Assembly (NCBI RefSeq): GCF_014077505.1
Contig: NZ_JACGWA010000012.1
Location: 1 to 64,000 of the forward strand
Source of the DNA: Colwellia sp. BRX10-3
GTDB taxonomy: Bacteria; Pseudomonadota; Gammaproteobacteria; Enterobacterales; Alteromonadaceae
Reading direction: 5' to 3'
Length of the DNA stretch: 64,000 bases
Both the position numbers and the translations under genes were made by a program. Position 1 is the stretch's first letter; the number at the start of each line of letters is the position of its first letter. A model generated the notes under the pieces. The model saw nothing but the letters and a program-made list of their open reading frames with translations, did no database searches and was not told the DNA's origin. Shown piece after piece: positions 27,962-38,819 of the stretch.

Positions 27962-28033
27962 TCAGAGATGTGTTAGCTTTTATCTATTCTATGTAAATTC
28001 CCATACTATAAATTAATCATTGGAGATTAAAAT

Positions 28034-28624
28034 ATGCCACTTGTTGCACCACTTGCTAGTGACGAAAATGAAGAAGTTGCCGAGCTTGCGCGCTTTTTCA
28101 ATGAAACTCTCGGCTTTTGTCCCAATAGTGTACTCACCATGCAACGTCGTCCAGCAATCGCTAAAGCATTTATTAATTTAAATATGGCAGTAATGGCAAA
28201 TGACGGGCGTGTTAATGCCGAACAAAAGCGTTTAATCGGCTATATCACTAGTGCTAATACAGGTTGTCGATATTGTGAAGCTCATACTATTTTAGCGGCT
28301 GAACGTTACGGTAGCACCGACGAACGTTTAGAAAACATATGGAGCTTTCGCGAGAGTAATTTATACACTGAAGCAGAGAAAGTAGCTTTTGAATTTGCTC
28401 TAGCAGCCTCAAGTATTCCTAATGCTGTCGATGATAATATTGCTAAACAACTACATAAATATTGGGATGATGGCGAAATTGTGGAAATTTTAGCTGTAAT
28501 ATCTTTGTTCGGATATTTAAACCGTTGGAATGATTCTATGGGGACCACAATGGAAGATGGTGCAATTAACGCTGGGGACAGACTCTTAAAAGAAACGGAT
28601 TGGATTCGTGGTAAACACCTTTAA
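28034..28624 (+). CDS. Carboxymuconolactone decarboxylase / AhpD-like peroxidase-related protein
   Basis: A 196-residue protein of the alkylhydroperoxidase D-like fold. The active-site pattern is 'CRYCEAHTILAAERYG', with two cysteines separated by two residues and a following histidine, as in AhpD-type redox proteins. It has a clean GGAGA ribosome binding site. It is divergent from the marR gene with a palindrome between, suggesting regulation by that MarR, possibly in response to oxidants or reactive organics. The substrate is unknown. Confidence 0.8.
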   Translation: MPLVAPLASDENEEVAELARFFNETLGFCPNSVLTMQRRPAIAKAFINLNMAVMANDGRVNAEQKRLIGYITSANTGCRYCEAHTILAAERYGSTDERLENIWSFRESNLYTEAEKVAFEFALAASSIPNAVDDNIAKQLHKYWDDGEIVEILAVISLFGYLNRWNDSMGTTMEDGAINAGDRLLKETDWIRGKHL

Positions 28625-28659
28625 CATTTGGGTTAATGGTGATTATTTATATTGACGAG

Positions 28660-28818
28660 CTAACGACTCTCTAACTCTTTATTTGCATTCAGTGATGATG
28701 TTTCATTATGAAACTGCTCTGATGCAAACTGAGTGTGGCGTCGGTTAGCTAGTCTGACTTTGTTACGATGTAATGTTCTTTTTCTTTGATTACTTACTAA
28801 TCGTTTTTTTATTTTCAT
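28660..28818 (-). CDS. Small basic hypothetical protein (52 residues)
   Basis: The frame reads MKIKKRLVSNQRKRTLHRNK and continues to 52 residues, ending ELESR. The first 27 residues are strongly basic; the rest is polar and more acidic. A strong AGAGGTGG ribosome binding site lies just before the ATG, which argues for real translation. It lies about 200 bases downstream of mltF on the same strand. I do not recognise the family; the basic N-terminus suggests nucleic acid or ribosome binding, which is a guess. Confidence 0.6.
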   Translation of the reverse strand: MKIKKRLVSNQRKRTLHRNKVRLANRRHTQFASEQFHNETSSLNANKELESR

Positions 28819-29022
28819 ATCCACCTCTTTGGACTACGTATTACTAATGTGTTGAGTACAAGGGCATATCTTGCTTGTCTAAAGTACAGCTAAATATTGC
28901 CTGAATACTTTAGAGACATGGCCTAAATCCCCTTTTCAGCCTGACAATATTTTCACTTAGTATCACCAATATTTATGATAGTTAATAACATAGCAGATAA
29001 TATTTCTAGACCACCTTAACAT

Positions 29023-30459
29023 TCATTCTTGTTCGCCATTGGCCGCTAATTCAGTTTTCATCGCATTTTGCTTGGCCTGATCATCCATCCAAGTCAATGT
29101 ATCATAGTAACGACGAATATTTTCTACGTAATTAACCGGCTCATCTCCGCGCGCATAACCATAACGAGTTTTTTTATAATATTTTTTCTGTTTTAATAAC
29201 GGCAAGCGTTCTTTTACTTCTACCCAACGGTCAGGGTCTCCGCCTTGTTGTTTAGTAATTTTTCGAGCATCATTTAAATGCCCTAAGCCAATATTATAAG
29301 AAGCAAGCGCAAACCAAAGTCGATCGGGCGAAGGCACTCGCGCCGGCATACGTCCAATCATTTGCTTAAAATACTTAGCGCCACCCCGAATACTTTGTTC
29401 AGCATCTAAGCGACTTTTTATACCCATTTGTTTTGCCGTCGGCAAGGTTAGCATCATCATGCCTCTCACTCCGGTATAAGAGCGAGCATGGGGTTCCCAA
29501 TGCGATTCTTGGTAACTTATCGCTGCTAATAAGCGCCAGTCGACTTCCTGACCATATTTTTCAAATAGCGGCTGATATTCAGGTAATTTGTTTTCAATCG
29601 CTTTAATAAACATGCGAGTATCGACATAATTAAACTCTTCGATATGGCCATAATGTTTATCATCTAAAGCTAACAAAACACCGTTATGATGCACCTGACC
29701 AAAAAATTCAATTAAACTGGCAAAAATAGAATCATCACTATGTTTGTTAATCATCCAAGCTAAAGACTCTTCTTTGCGAATTGTAAACCCTATACTAATT
29801 TCTGGATAATATCGGCGACTAACGGCTAAGGTATTACTGTCTGCGATGGTGTAATCAATTTCATCCGAAAGCACACGTAACAAAAGCTCTTCGCTATCTA
29901 ATTCGCTAGTCGTCGTCCATGAAAGCTCAGGGTTAGATAATTTTAATTGCGCTAAACTTTCCACATGGCTAGATTGCTCTAGTACCTCTAACGTGCCGGT
30001 TAAATCTGCCAATTTACGTGGGCGAATATTACCCTGTTTAAATACCAGTTTTTGGCTAACATCGTCATAACTTGGTGAGAAGTGATAGTTTTTACGACGT
30101 TCGTCAGTTACCGCTAATCCAGCAGCCAAAAAATCGACACTGCCATTATCAAGTTGTTGAAATAATTCGCTTAAGTTGTAACTTGGCATCATTTTTAATT
30201 CGACGCCTAAGTATTGGGCATACTTTTGCGCAAGTTCGTATTCAAACCCTGCAGGTCCTTCCGCATCAAGATAATAGCTAGTGTTGCCATAAAGAGTGCC
30301 AACGGTTACATAGCCACGATCAATAATACGTTGCAAATTTGCTGACGTTTCTTGCGTTTCACAACCAGATAGCATGAAGATACATGGCAGTAAAAATAAG
30401 CCCAACAGCTTATTTAGGCTAACTTTATTAGCAAATAATTTTATGTGTGTTTTTATCAT
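29023..30459 (-). CDS. mltF: Membrane-bound lytic murein transglycosylase F
   Basis: MltF cleaves peptidoglycan glycan strands. The N-terminus has a lipoprotein signal with a lipobox ending 'MLSGC'. Next is a solute-binding type 3 domain (about residues 45-265, with '[16 protein letters not shown]'). Then comes the SLT domain with catalytic Glu in '[14 protein letters not shown]', '[13 protein letters not shown]' and '[13 protein letters not shown]'. A GTG at 30474 would add five residues; the ATG at 30459 gives a better signal peptide start. It is divergent from purL, the usual gammaproteobacterial arrangement. Confidence 0.95.
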   Translation of the reverse strand: MIKTHIKLFANKVSLNKLLGLFLLPCIFMLSGCETQETSANLQRIIDRGYVTVGTLYGNTSYYLDAEGPAGFEYELAQKYAQYLGVELKMMPSYNLSELFQQLDNGSVDFLAAGLAVTDERRKNYHFSPSYDDVSQKLVFKQGNIRPRKLADLTGTLEVLEQSSHVESLAQLKLSNPELSWTTTSELDSEELLLRVLSDEIDYTIADSNTLAVSRRYYPEISIGFTIRKEESLAWMINKHSDDSIFASLIEFFGQVHHNGVLLALDDKHYGHIEEFNYVDTRMFIKAIENKLPEYQPLFEKYGQEVDWRLLAAISYQESHWEPHARSYTGVRGMMMLTLPTAKQMGIKSRLDAEQSIRGGAKYFKQMIGRMPARVPSPDRLWFALASYNIGLGHLNDARKITKQQGGDPDRWVEVKERLPLLKQKKYYKKTRYGYARGDEPVNYVENIRRYYDTLTWMDDQAKQNAMKTELAANGEQE

Positions 30460-30592
30460 AGCGCCCATTGTCACGTGAATTGAGTTATTTAAAAAGCTAT
30501 TTTTTTACTCCTTTACAAATTTTGCTCATATAAAATTAGTTTGAAATGAGACAAATCGTTTCTCTAATCACCCTATTTCATCTATAATACGC

Positions 30593-30598
30593 GCGTTT
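30593..30598 (+). promoter_or_regulatory. -10 element upstream of purL
   Basis: A perfect TATAAT followed by ACGCGCG lies 46 bases before the purL ATG. No good -35 is visible at 16-18 bases. Confidence 0.5.
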
Positions 30599-30643
30599 TT
30601 TATCCTTAATTTTCTTAATTAATATAACCCGGTGAAATAGACT

Positions 30644-33600
30644 ATGTCGATGTTGATGAAAACCTATAGAGGTGCACCAGCACTATCTGATTTTAGAGTA
30701 AACAAGTTACTAAATCAGTGTTCTGAGCTGCAACTGCCCGTCACGGATATCTATGCTGAATTTACCCACTTCGCTCATATTACAGAAGCACTTAACGTTG
30801 AAGAATCTCTGATTTTGCAACAACTTCTTAAGTATGGACCAACAATTGAAGAGCATGATCCTGTTGGACAATTTGTTTTAGTAACACCTCGACCTGGCAC
30901 TATTTCTCCTTGGTCATCAAAATCTACCGACATTGCCAATAACTGTGGTTTAACTAAAGTTACACGCCTAGAACGTGGTTTGGCTTATTACATCAGCACC
31001 GAAAACGCAGCGCCATTAACGCCAGCGCAACAATCGACATTAAATAATTTGATTCATGATCGCATGATGGAATCAATTTTCACTGACATCAATGAAGCCA
31101 CCGCATTATTTGCCAGTGCAGAGCCAGGTGAACTTACCAGCATTGACATTGAACACGGCGGAAAAAATGCTTTAGTTCAAGCCAATATTGAATTAGGCCT
31201 TGCCTTAGCCGATGACGAAGTTAATTATTTATTTGAAAACTTCAGTAAACTTGGCCGTAATCCGCACGACATTGAACTTTACATGTTTGCCCAAGCAAAC
31301 TCAGAGCATTGTCGTCATAAAATATTTAACGCTGATTGGACTATCGATGGCGTAAAGCAGCCTAAATCATTATTTAAAATGATCCGCAATACTCATGAAA
31401 TCAATCCTGACTATGTCTTAAGTGCTTATAAAGATAACGCTGCGGTTATGGTAGGCAACAAAGGCGGACGTTTCTTCCCAAATCCTGAAACGAATATTTA
31501 TGGGTACCACCATGAAGATATTCAAATTTTAATGAAGGTTGAAACCCATAACCACCCAACGGCCATTTCTCCTTATCCTGGTGCAGCAACAGGCTCAGGT
31601 GGTGAGATTCGTGATGAAGGCGCTACGGGTATTGGTTCAAAACCTAAAGCGGGCTTAGTCGGATTTTCAGTTTCAAACTTACGTATCCCTGGTTTTGAGC
31701 AACCGTGGGAAACTGACTTTGGCAAACCAAACCGTATCGTTTCGGCCTTAGATATTATGACCGAAGGTCCTTTGGGCGGTGCGGCATTTAATAACGAATT
31801 CGGTCGCCCGGCTATTTTAGGTTATTTCCGTACTTACGAAGAGCAAGTTAACTCGTTTAACGGCAGTGAAGTGCGCGGTTACCACAAGCCAATTATGTTG
31901 GCAGGTGGTTTAGGCAACATTCGTGATGAACACGTACAAAAACGTGAAATTGTTGTTGGCGCAAACTTAATTGCGCTTGGCGGCCCAGCCATGAATATAG
32001 GTTTAGGTGGCGGTGCTGCTTCGTCAATGGCATCAGGTCAATCGGCTGAGAGTTTAGATTTCGCTTCGGTTCAACGTGAAAATCCTGAAATGGAACGTCG
32101 TTGCCAAGAAGTTATCGATAAATGTTGGCAGCTAGGTGAAGAAAACCCTATTGCTTTTATTCATGATGTTGGCGCAGGTGGTTTATCTAATGCTTTTCCT
32201 GAGCTAGTTTCTGATGGCGGCCGTGGTGGTGTTTTTGAACTTCGTAATGTGCCTAATGATGAACGTAGCATGGCACCTCATGAAATTTGGTGTAATGAAT
32301 CACAAGAACGCTATGTTATTGCCGTATCAGATAAAAACTTAGCCAAATTTGAACAAATATGTCTGCGTGAGCGTGCGCCATTTTCTGTTGTTGGTCGCGC
32401 TACTGAAGAACTACATTTAACCGTTACTGATGAGCACTTTTCGGGTAACGATAAACTCGATACGCCAATTGATTTACCGCTTGAAGTGTTATTAGGTAAA
32501 ACCCCTAAAATATTCAAAGACGTTCAGTCAAAAGTAGCGACTGGTGATAACTTTAGTGTTGCTGACATCACTTTAGCTGATGCCGCTGAGCGTATTTTGT
32601 CATTACCAACCGTTGCAGAGAAAACTTTCTTAATTACCATTGGTGATCGCTCGGTAACGGGTATGGTTAATCGTGACCAAATGGTTGGCCCTTGGCAAGT
32701 GCCAGTAGCTGACTGTGGTGTTACTGCTTCAGCATTAGACTCTTACCACGGTGAAGCCATGTCGTTGGGTGAACGAACACCGGTTGCGTTATTAAACTTT
32801 GGCGCTTCAGCACGTTTAGCCGTAGCTGAGTCATTAACTAACATCGCAGGCACTGATATCGGTGATTTAAATCGTATTAAGCTTTCAGCTAACTGGATGT
32901 CGCCTGCGGGTCACCCGGGAGAAGATGCGGGTTTATACGAAGCGGTTAAAGCTATTGGTGAAGAACTTTGTCCTGCACTTGGCTTAACTATACCTGTTGG
33001 CAAAGACTCAATGTCAATGAAAACCAAGTGGCAAGAAAATGGTAGCGAGAAGTCAGTAACTTCGCCAATGTCATTAATTATTACCGCTTTTGGTGTTGTT
33101 GAAGACATTCGCAAAACTGTAACGCCTGAGCTTCGCATCGATTTAGGTGAAACAAAATTAATCGCCATTGATTTATCTAAAGGTAAACAGCGTTTAGGCG
33201 GTTCATGTTTAGCACAAGTTTATAAACAGCTAGGTAACGAAACACCTGATGTTGATTGTCCTGAAACCTTAAAAGGCTTTTTTAACGCGATGCAAAAGCT
33301 AGTGCGTGATGAAAAGCTTATCGCCTATCATGATATTTCTGACGGTGGTTTATTTACTACTGTTGTTGAAATGGCATTTGCTGGCCATACCGGCGTTAAT
33401 ATTGACTTAACAAAGCTAACATCAACATCTGGCAATGACGTTGATGTATTGTTTAATGAAGAGCTTGGTGCAGTCATTCAAATTCGCGAAAGCGACGCTG
33501 AGGCTATCAATACGGTTTTTGCTGATTTTGGTATTGAAGATTGTTGTACTGATATCGGCCGTATTAATAACGAAGATACTATTCGTTTCAGCCGAGATGG

Positions 33601-34603
33601 TAACCTTGTGTTAGAAAACTCTCGTACTTATTACCGTACTACATGGGCACAAACTACCCATAGAATGCAATCGTTACGTGACAATCCAGAATGTGCACAG
33701 CAAGAGCATGATGTTAAATTTGATACTGAAGATCCGGGCCTAAATGCTGATTTAAGCTTTGATATCAATGAAGATATAGTGGCTGATTTAATAGCTAAAG
33801 ATGCGCAAAATAGTGTCCATGGTTTAAGCAACCCTCGTATTGCCATTTTGCGCGAACAAGGTGTTAACTCTCATGTAGAAATGGCAGCGGCATTTGATCG
33901 TGCTGGCTTTATTACGATTGACGTTCATATGTCAGACATTTTATCTGGCCGTACTGATTTAGCCGACTTTAATGGTTTAGTTGCTTGTGGTGGTTTCTCA
34001 TACGGTGATGTTCTTGGCGCTGGTGAAGGTTGGGCAAAATCAATATTGTTCAACAAAGATGCTAAAGCTATGTTCAAAACATTCTTTGAACGTGAAGATA
34101 CTTTCTCATTAGGTGTGTGTAACGGCTGTCAAATGTTGTCAAACCTAAAAGAAATAATCCCAGGCGCTGAAGCATGGCCGCGCTTTGTACAAAACAAATC
34201 AGAACGATTTGAAGCGCGCTTTAGTTTAGTTGAAATACAAGAAACCCCCTCTATCTTTTTTGCGGGTATGGAAGGCTCTCGTATGCCAATCGCCGTTTCT
34301 CACGGTGAAGGTCGTGCAGAATTTAGCTCTGATGATGCTATTGATAACGCGAACGAGTCTGGCACAGTTGCTATGCGCTTTGTCGATAATTATGGTCATA
34401 TCACTGAAACCTACCCGGCTAACCCGAATGGTTCGCCTGATGGCATTACAGCATTAACCACTACCGATGGTCGAGTCACTATTATGATGCCTCATCCTGA
34501 GCGTGTATTTCGCACCGTTGCTAACTCATGGCACCCTGATGAATGGCAAGAAGATTCGCCTTGGGTACGTATGTTCCGTAACGCACGTAAATTTGTTGGT
34601 TAA
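30644..34603 (+). CDS. purL: Phosphoribosylformylglycinamidine synthase
   Basis: PurL converts FGAR, glutamine and ATP to FGAM in purine synthesis. At 1319 residues it is the long, fused form of gammaproteobacteria: an N-terminal PurS-like domain ('[15 protein letters not shown]'), the linker, two AIRS-type ATP-binding halves ('[24 protein letters not shown]') and a C-terminal glutaminase. The glutaminase has the nucleophile in '[10 protein letters not shown]' and the His and Glu in '[10 protein letters not shown]'. It is divergent from mltF and ends at a terminator. Start choice among three nearby Met codons is uncertain. Confidence 0.98.
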   Translation: MSMLMKTYRGAPALSDFRVNKLLNQCSELQLPVTDIYAEFTHFAHITEALNVEESLILQQLLKYGPTIEEHDPVGQFVLVTPRPGTISPWSSKSTDIANNCGLTKVTRLERGLAYYISTENAAPLTPAQQSTLNNLIHDRMMESIFTDINEATALFASAEPGELTSIDIEHGGKNALVQANIELGLALADDEVNYLFENFSKLGRNPHDIELYMFAQANSEHCRHKIFNADWTIDGVKQPKSLFKMIRNTHEINPDYVLSAYKDNAAVMVGNKGGRFFPNPETNIYGYHHEDIQILMKVETHNHPTAISPYPGAATGSGGEIRDEGATGIGSKPKAGLVGFSVSNLRIPGFEQPWETDFGKPNRIVSALDIMTEGPLGGAAFNNEFGRPAILGYFRTYEEQVNSFNGSEVRGYHKPIMLAGGLGNIRDEHVQKREIVVGANLIALGGPAMNIGLGGGAASSMASGQSAESLDFASVQRENPEMERRCQEVIDKCWQLGEENPIAFIHDVGAGGLSNAFPELVSDGGRGGVFELRNVPNDERSMAPHEIWCNESQERYVIAVSDKNLAKFEQICLRERAPFSVVGRATEELHLTVTDEHFSGNDKLDTPIDLPLEVLLGKTPKIFKDVQSKVATGDNFSVADITLADAAERILSLPTVAEKTFLITIGDRSVTGMVNRDQMVGPWQVPVADCGVTASALDSYHGEAMSLGERTPVALLNFGASARLAVAESLTNIAGTDIGDLNRIKLSANWMSPAGHPGEDAGLYEAVKAIGEELCPALGLTIPVGKDSMSMKTKWQENGSEKSVTSPMSLIITAFGVVEDIRKTVTPELRIDLGETKLIAIDLSKGKQRLGGSCLAQVYKQLGNETPDVDCPETLKGFFNAMQKLVRDEKLIAYHDISDGGLFTTVVEMAFAGHTGVNIDLTKLTSTSGNDVDVLFNEELGAVIQIRESDAEAINTVFADFGIEDCCTDIGRINNEDTIRFSRDGNLVLENSRTYYRTTWAQTTHRMQSLRDNPECAQQEHDVKFDTEDPGLNADLSFDINEDIVADLIAKDAQNSVHGLSNPRIAILREQGVNSHVEMAAAFDRAGFITIDVHMSDILSGRTDLADFNGLVACGGFSYGDVLGAGEGWAKSILFNKDAKAMFKTFFEREDTFSLGVCNGCQMLSNLKEIIPGAEAWPRFVQNKSERFEARFSLVEIQETPSIFFAGMEGSRMPIAVSHGEGRAEFSSDDAIDNANESGTVAMRFVDNYGHITETYPANPNGSPDGITALTTTDGRVTIMMPHPERVFRTVANSWHPDEWQEDSPWVRMFRNARKFVG

Positions 34604-34640
34604 GCAACCGATAAAATTACTGTCGTCAGTAAAATGTACT

Positions 34641-34667
34641 AAAAAAGCGCCTTTTGGCGTTTTTTTT
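34641..34667 (+). terminator. Rho-independent terminator after purL
   Basis: AAAAAAGCGCC and GGCGTTTTTTTT enclose a TTTT loop. It lies between convergent purL and the universal stress gene and can serve both. Confidence 0.85.
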
Positions 34668-34681
34668 ATACCACAAAAATA

Positions 34682-35560
34682 CTAAGGTATATTACACATA
34701 TTGGCTTTTAAAATAAGAGCATCACAAGATAGCCCATCAACAACATACTCAGAAGAGTGTCCTTTAAGTCGATTAATTAAACCATGATGTTCTCCAGCAC
34801 CAAGAGCGACAATGTCAGCATTATATTTTTTTGCTTCGTGTGGAATAACAAATTCAGGCAACCCTGATTCTACGTGAATGTGATCTTGCTCTACAGCATA
34901 GCGTGACGCTGAGTCTTGTATATGACGCCAGTGTTGTTGTAATGGTTCTTCAACACCTTCAACAGGTAAACGTTCAGCTAATGAAATGCTTGGTTGTTCT
35001 TGATAACAGTTGATCAAATGAACATCGCTATTTAATAGTTTAGCCAAATACTGACTTTCATCTATCATAAACTGGTTGAGTTTTTGATGTTTTTCAGTCG
35101 ACTCTTCTGTTTCTAGCGCCGCTAAGATATTCCCTCTGTCTGGCCATTGTGTTTCACCAACGAGCAATATATTAGTATTGCCTTCTCGCAATAAATAATG
35201 ATTATCAGACCAAGATAAACCCCAGCGAAAATGTGCTGCATGTATGTCCTTAATCAATAAATCATAAGTATTATTCGTAATTTCAGCCAATATATCTTTG
35301 TGAGAAAACGGCGCTACACAATATTTTATATTGATATCTATTTCTAATTTTGTTGGCTTAAGTCCGTTTAACGTCGTTAAGTTTGCAGCTTTTTGTTGAT
35401 AAATCAGCTCAAGATGCTGCTCTATTTCTATATCTTGTTTATTGGCAATAATAGTTAAAGTTGCCTTTGCACTTTGAGCAAGCCTCAACGCTTTATGTAA
35501 TACCGTTTGATTTAGGCCAATATCTTCAGCAATCACTAAAATATTTTTAAAGTTTTTCAT
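34682..35560 (-). CDS. Universal stress protein, tandem domain (UspE-like)
   Basis: The 292-residue protein is two UspA-type domains in a row. The first starts 'FKNILVIAEDIGLNQTVLHKALRLAQ'. The second ends with the nucleotide-binding style 'IVALGAGEHHGLINRLKGHSSEYVV' followed by 'CDALILK'. The architecture matches UspE, but the gene is not near fnr, so the symbol is withheld. The first domain lacks a clear glycine loop and may not bind ATP. Confidence 0.8.
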   Translation of the reverse strand: MKNFKNILVIAEDIGLNQTVLHKALRLAQSAKATLTIIANKQDIEIEQHLELIYQQKAANLTTLNGLKPTKLEIDINIKYCVAPFSHKDILAEITNNTYDLLIKDIHAAHFRWGLSWSDNHYLLREGNTNILLVGETQWPDRGNILAALETEESTEKHQKLNQFMIDESQYLAKLLNSDVHLINCYQEQPSISLAERLPVEGVEEPLQQHWRHIQDSASRYAVEQDHIHVESGLPEFVIPHEAKKYNADIVALGAGEHHGLINRLKGHSSEYVVDGLSCDALILKANMCNIP

Positions 35561-35872
35561 GTTAAAACCTTATTTATCCCTAAGTAGTTTGCTCAATAAT
35601 TTTAGTCCATTTAAATCACTTCGTTGATAATTTTTATATCAGACATCCTTAGAATTTTTAAGATTTTACTCAGTCTGAGAATATTAAAAAATAAAACGTT
35701 ATAAGCTATTGAAATAAATTGTTTTTAATACCTGAATATTTATCGCAACATCAGTTTATAAACTTAACCTCTTTCATATATTATTTTTGAATATAAATTA
35801 ACTTATATATTCCTATTTAGTTAATTATACTTAGTGGTTAATGATGAACTTAACTTATAAGATTACTTTCCT
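35561..35872. other. AT-rich intergenic region
   Basis: This 312-base, very AT-rich spacer separates the divergent universal stress gene and a small membrane protein gene. No RNA, repeat or good promoter pair was recognised. Confidence 0.4.
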
Positions 35873-36148
35873 TTGAAAATAGCGACACCTGTAAAGCCTC
35901 TCGATTTGCAGAAAATGATGATTGCAACTTATGTATGGCTACGCATAGCGTTGAGTTATTGTGTAGTTGGTGCTGTTATTACAACGCTCGTTTCTGCCTT
36001 CATTCAAGCAGTAAATTTACCTATTATTAGTGTAATCATGACGATATTTCTTTGCATTGGCGTGTATAAAGCTGAAGTGACACGTCGTGATACTGGGCTA
36101 AATAGCTATTTCATTAAGTTATCTAATCAAAAACATAACGATTTTTAA
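35873..36148 (+). CDS. Small inner membrane protein, unknown function
   Basis: A 91-residue protein with two hydrophobic segments, roughly residues 27-47 and 49-66 ('LPIISVIMTIFLCIGVY'), followed by a basic tail ending 'KLSNQKHNDF'. The start used is TTG. The ATG codons at 35915 or 35918 are equally possible because no strong ribosome binding site precedes any of them. I do not recognise a family. Confidence 0.55.
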   Translation: MKIATPVKPLDLQKMMIATYVWLRIALSYCVVGAVITTLVSAFIQAVNLPIISVIMTIFLCIGVYKAEVTRRDTGLNSYFIKLSNQKHNDF

Positions 36149-36259
36149 AACACGATTCTTACCTTTTTAAAGTTTACTCTTTATACTTTATTTTCAAAGA
36201 TATTATTCCGACATAACCTTGCCTTATAACTAGTTTTATCGATAAGCTAGAAGAAAATA

Positions 36260-36955
36260 ATGATAAGTGCAGCAAGTATTATGAAAGCCCATGATTCATC
36301 GCCTTTAAGCGATTATATTGAATACCCAAGTGACGAAATGCTGCAGCGCTCTGCTGAGTTTTATGCAAATATTAAACGCCGTCATAGTGTTCGCAGTTTT
36401 AGTAACCGCCCTGTTGCAAAAGAAATTATAGAAAACTGTATAAAAGCGGCAGGCACAGCGCCAAGCGGTGCTAATCATCAGCCATGGCACTTTGTCGCCA
36501 TCCACAGTAACGAGGTTAAAAAGCAAATACGCGAGCAAGCAGAAATTCACGAAAGTAATTTCTATCAAGGTCGAGGCAGTGAGGAATGGTTAGATGCGTT
36601 AAAACCTTTAGGTACAGATGCAAACAAGCCTTACTTAGAACACGCGCCTTGGTTAATTGCGGTTTTTAGTGAGAAAAAAGGCGGTATTGCTATTGAAGAT
36701 AAAAACACTAATTACTATGTGCATGAGTCGGTGGGTATCGCCACAGGTTTTTTAATTAATGCCTTGCACTCCAGCGGCCTAGTAACCTTAACCCATACGC
36801 CAAAGCCAATGTCTTTTTTGAGTAAAGTATGCGGCCGTGATGAAAATAGTCGCCCTTACATGCTAATTATTGCCGGTTATCCAAGTGAAGACGCTACAGT
36901 GCCGCATCATGCAACGACCAAAAAAAGCCTTGAAGATATTGCGACATTTTTGTAA
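36260..36955 (+). CDS. Nitroreductase family protein
   Basis: An FMN-dependent oxidoreductase of 231 residues. The N-terminal FMN-binding motif is 'RRHSVRSFSNRPV', followed by 'AAGTAPSGANHQPWHFV'. The middle has 'YYVHESVGIATGFLINALHSSGLVTLTHTP', in the region that forms the dimer and flavin site. The spacing resembles the iodotyrosine deiodinase-like branch of the superfamily more than NfsB. The substrate is unknown. Confidence 0.88.
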   Translation: MISAASIMKAHDSSPLSDYIEYPSDEMLQRSAEFYANIKRRHSVRSFSNRPVAKEIIENCIKAAGTAPSGANHQPWHFVAIHSNEVKKQIREQAEIHESNFYQGRGSEEWLDALKPLGTDANKPYLEHAPWLIAVFSEKKGGIAIEDKNTNYYVHESVGIATGFLINALHSSGLVTLTHTPKPMSFLSKVCGRDENSRPYMLIIAGYPSEDATVPHHATTKKSLEDIATFL

Positions 36956-36973
36956 AAATAATTAATGAAAATT

Positions 36974-37021
36974 AAGCTAATAGTATGAACTTTGCATAGT
37001 TCAAAGCGACTTAGCTTTTTT
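36974..37021. terminator. Convergent terminator
   Basis: AAGCTAA (36974-36980) pairs with TTAGCTT (37011-37017), followed by T residues; an inner GAAC/GTTC pairing extends the hairpin. It lies between the convergent nitroreductase and Cys-rich protein genes. Confidence 0.65.
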
Positions 37022-37232
37022 ATAAGACAAAATCTAAAGCAATATTAGTACAACCTTTAGCACAGTATAAGCCTGTAGTTTTTTTATCTTCCGGCAAGGT
37101 CACTCTAATAGGTGTTCCACATTGTTTACACGCAATGTCTCGTCCCGCTAGCACTTTTTTTATCAAAGCTTTTTGATCGTTAAATGACTTAGCACTAACA
37201 CTTTTCAGGCGGTCAAACTGTTGTTCATCCAT
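37020..37232 (-). CDS. Small Cys-rich (zinc-ribbon-like) protein
   Basis: A 70-residue protein with four cysteines arranged as CKQC and, 20-odd residues later, YCAKGC, which suggests a zinc ribbon. The N-terminal part is helical and charged. It lies 24 bases after the RraB-like gene on the same strand, so the two are likely cotranscribed. No family name is offered. Confidence 0.65.
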   Translation of the reverse strand: MDEQQFDRLKSVSAKSFNDQKALIKKVLAGRDIACKQCGTPIRVTLPEDKKTTGLYCAKGCTNIALDFVL

Positions 37233-37256
37233 AAGTAATCCTCTCTTTTGGCATTA

Positions 37257-37607
37257 CTATGCTTTAGTGCTATCAACACAGTACCAACCATCATACTTTC
37301 CTGAAAATGGTGTCGCACTTGTGGTTAATAACTCTTGATAAGCCGCAATATTTTCATAGCTTGCTGACATAAATGGGTAAGCGGTAATTTCCCACGGAAA
37401 AGCGTCATCACCTTGATAAGGACAAAATGATAATTTTTGATTGTTTTCTAATAACAATTGACCAAACTTTAACGCCTGCTCTTGATCAGAAAAAATAATC
37501 GAAAATTCAAATTCTCTTTCGAGTGTTAAATCGTCGCCACCCTCTAACATTTCCCATAAGGCGTTACCGACATTATCTAGTGGAAATAATTCTTCGTTAC
37601 GTTGCAT
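37257..37607 (-). CDS. RraB-like ribonuclease E inhibitor family protein
   Basis: A 116-residue acidic protein. It matches the RraB-type pattern: an N-terminal helix with 'NALWEMLEGGDDLTLEREFEFSIIF' features, 'ALKFGQLLLENN', and a C-terminal 'YDGWYCV', comparable to 'YDGWGTY' in E. coli RraB. It could bind RNase E or act as a general regulatory protein. It lacks the long acidic tail of RraB, so function is inferred from family only. Confidence 0.65.
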   Translation of the reverse strand: MQRNEELFPLDNVGNALWEMLEGGDDLTLEREFEFSIIFSDQEQALKFGQLLLENNQKLSFCPYQGDDAFPWEITAYPFMSASYENIAAYQELLTTSATPFSGKYDGWYCVDSTKA

Positions 37608-37813
37608 TTTTTATTCTCGTATTAGTTTTGCTATTAACTGGCATTTTATCCTTGTATTCAGGTAAAGACCACGCTCAATTACAGTAAATTAAACGAATAT
37701 TACGCTTACTCTATTCTTTATTATTTGATAACAACTAAGTTGTCATCAGATATGCCAATTACAGTCATAAATTTGTTAAACTAGCTGATATAAGTTTATT
37801 AAGTAGATTCGTT

Positions 37814-38710
37814 TTGAAAAAATTTGAATGCCATATTAATGTTGATCGCGCCATAAATATCGTCCAAGCGCTGCAAATTCAATGTGACTTAACAGTCGGT
37901 GAAATAAAAAAAGCAATAGATAAAGGCGCATTATGGCATAGCAGAGGAAAAACCACGCAGCGCTGCCGTCGTCTAAAAAAGAAATTGCATATAGATGATA
38001 AACTGCATTTTTATTATGACGCCGATGTTTTATCCCAAATACCGACATCCGCAACATTAATAGCAGACTTAATGGATTACAGTGTTTGGTATAAACCTTA
38101 TGGCATGTTATCTCAAGGCTCAAAGTGGAGTGACCATTGTACCATAACGCGTTGGGCACAAAAAAAATTACTGCCTGAACGTGCCGTTTTTCCGGTGCAT
38201 CGCCTTGACCGTGCAGCTACTGGTTTAATATTAGTCGCACACAGTAAAAACGCCTCACGTGCTTTAAGTCTAATGTTTGAGCAACATCAAATTGAAAAAA
38301 CCTATCACATTATTGTGCATGGTGATCACCAACAACGACCGCAACCTGAAACAATTGAATCATTGATTAATGAGAAAGATGCGCGTAGCCATTTTCTAAG
38401 TCTTGAATATAACCAAGAAAATAACGTATCTTTACTGCAAGTAAACATTGAGTCTGGTCGCAAACATCAAATACGTATTCACGCTGCCAGTATAGGCTTG
38501 CCGATAGTGGGTGACCGACTGCACGGAAACGCACTTGAGTTAAATAAACTTAACGCTGACAACGAACCGGCAAATCTGCAACTTTGCGCCGTACAGCTAA
38601 AGTTTATTTGTCCAATAAAACAGGTTGAACAACACTTTGTCTTAGCTGAAGAGTTACGACCACAATTAGCAAAATTAATTAACGAGTGCCAGATCAAGCC
38701 AACTGGCTAA
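37814..38710 (+). CDS. RluA-family pseudouridine synthase
   Basis: A 298-residue RNA pseudouridine synthase. The catalytic Asp lies in 'VHRLDRAATGLILVAHS', and 'LLQVNIESGRKHQIRIHAASIGLPIVGDRLHG' is the second family motif. The N-terminal 80 residues resemble an S4-like RNA-binding part. The start is TTG, with no ATG nearby that keeps the N-terminal domain. The target RNA cannot be told from sequence. Confidence 0.9.
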   Translation: MKKFECHINVDRAINIVQALQIQCDLTVGEIKKAIDKGALWHSRGKTTQRCRRLKKKLHIDDKLHFYYDADVLSQIPTSATLIADLMDYSVWYKPYGMLSQGSKWSDHCTITRWAQKKLLPERAVFPVHRLDRAATGLILVAHSKNASRALSLMFEQHQIEKTYHIIVHGDHQQRPQPETIESLINEKDARSHFLSLEYNQENNVSLLQVNIESGRKHQIRIHAASIGLPIVGDRLHGNALELNKLNADNEPANLQLCAVQLKFICPIKQVEQHFVLAEELRPQLAKLINECQIKPTG

Positions 38711-38730
38711 TATTATGGGCTTAGAAACAA

Positions 38731-38758
38731 AAACAGTGAGCATGTGCTCACTGTTTAT
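38731..38758. terminator. Bidirectional terminator hairpin
   Basis: AAACAGTGAGCA and TGCTCACTGTTT form a perfect 12-base stem around TG, between the convergent pseudouridine synthase and dapA-like genes. Confidence 0.8.
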
Positions 38759-38819
38759 TAACGCTTATTTCTATATTAAGTCATAAAATTGTTGTTATAT
38801 CGATAACTGATTATCTTTG

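Noticed and set aside
30541-30600. PurR box upstream of purL
   Set aside because: GACAAATCGTTTCTC resembles the PurR operator, but one extra base breaks the CAA-N-CG-N-TTG spacing.
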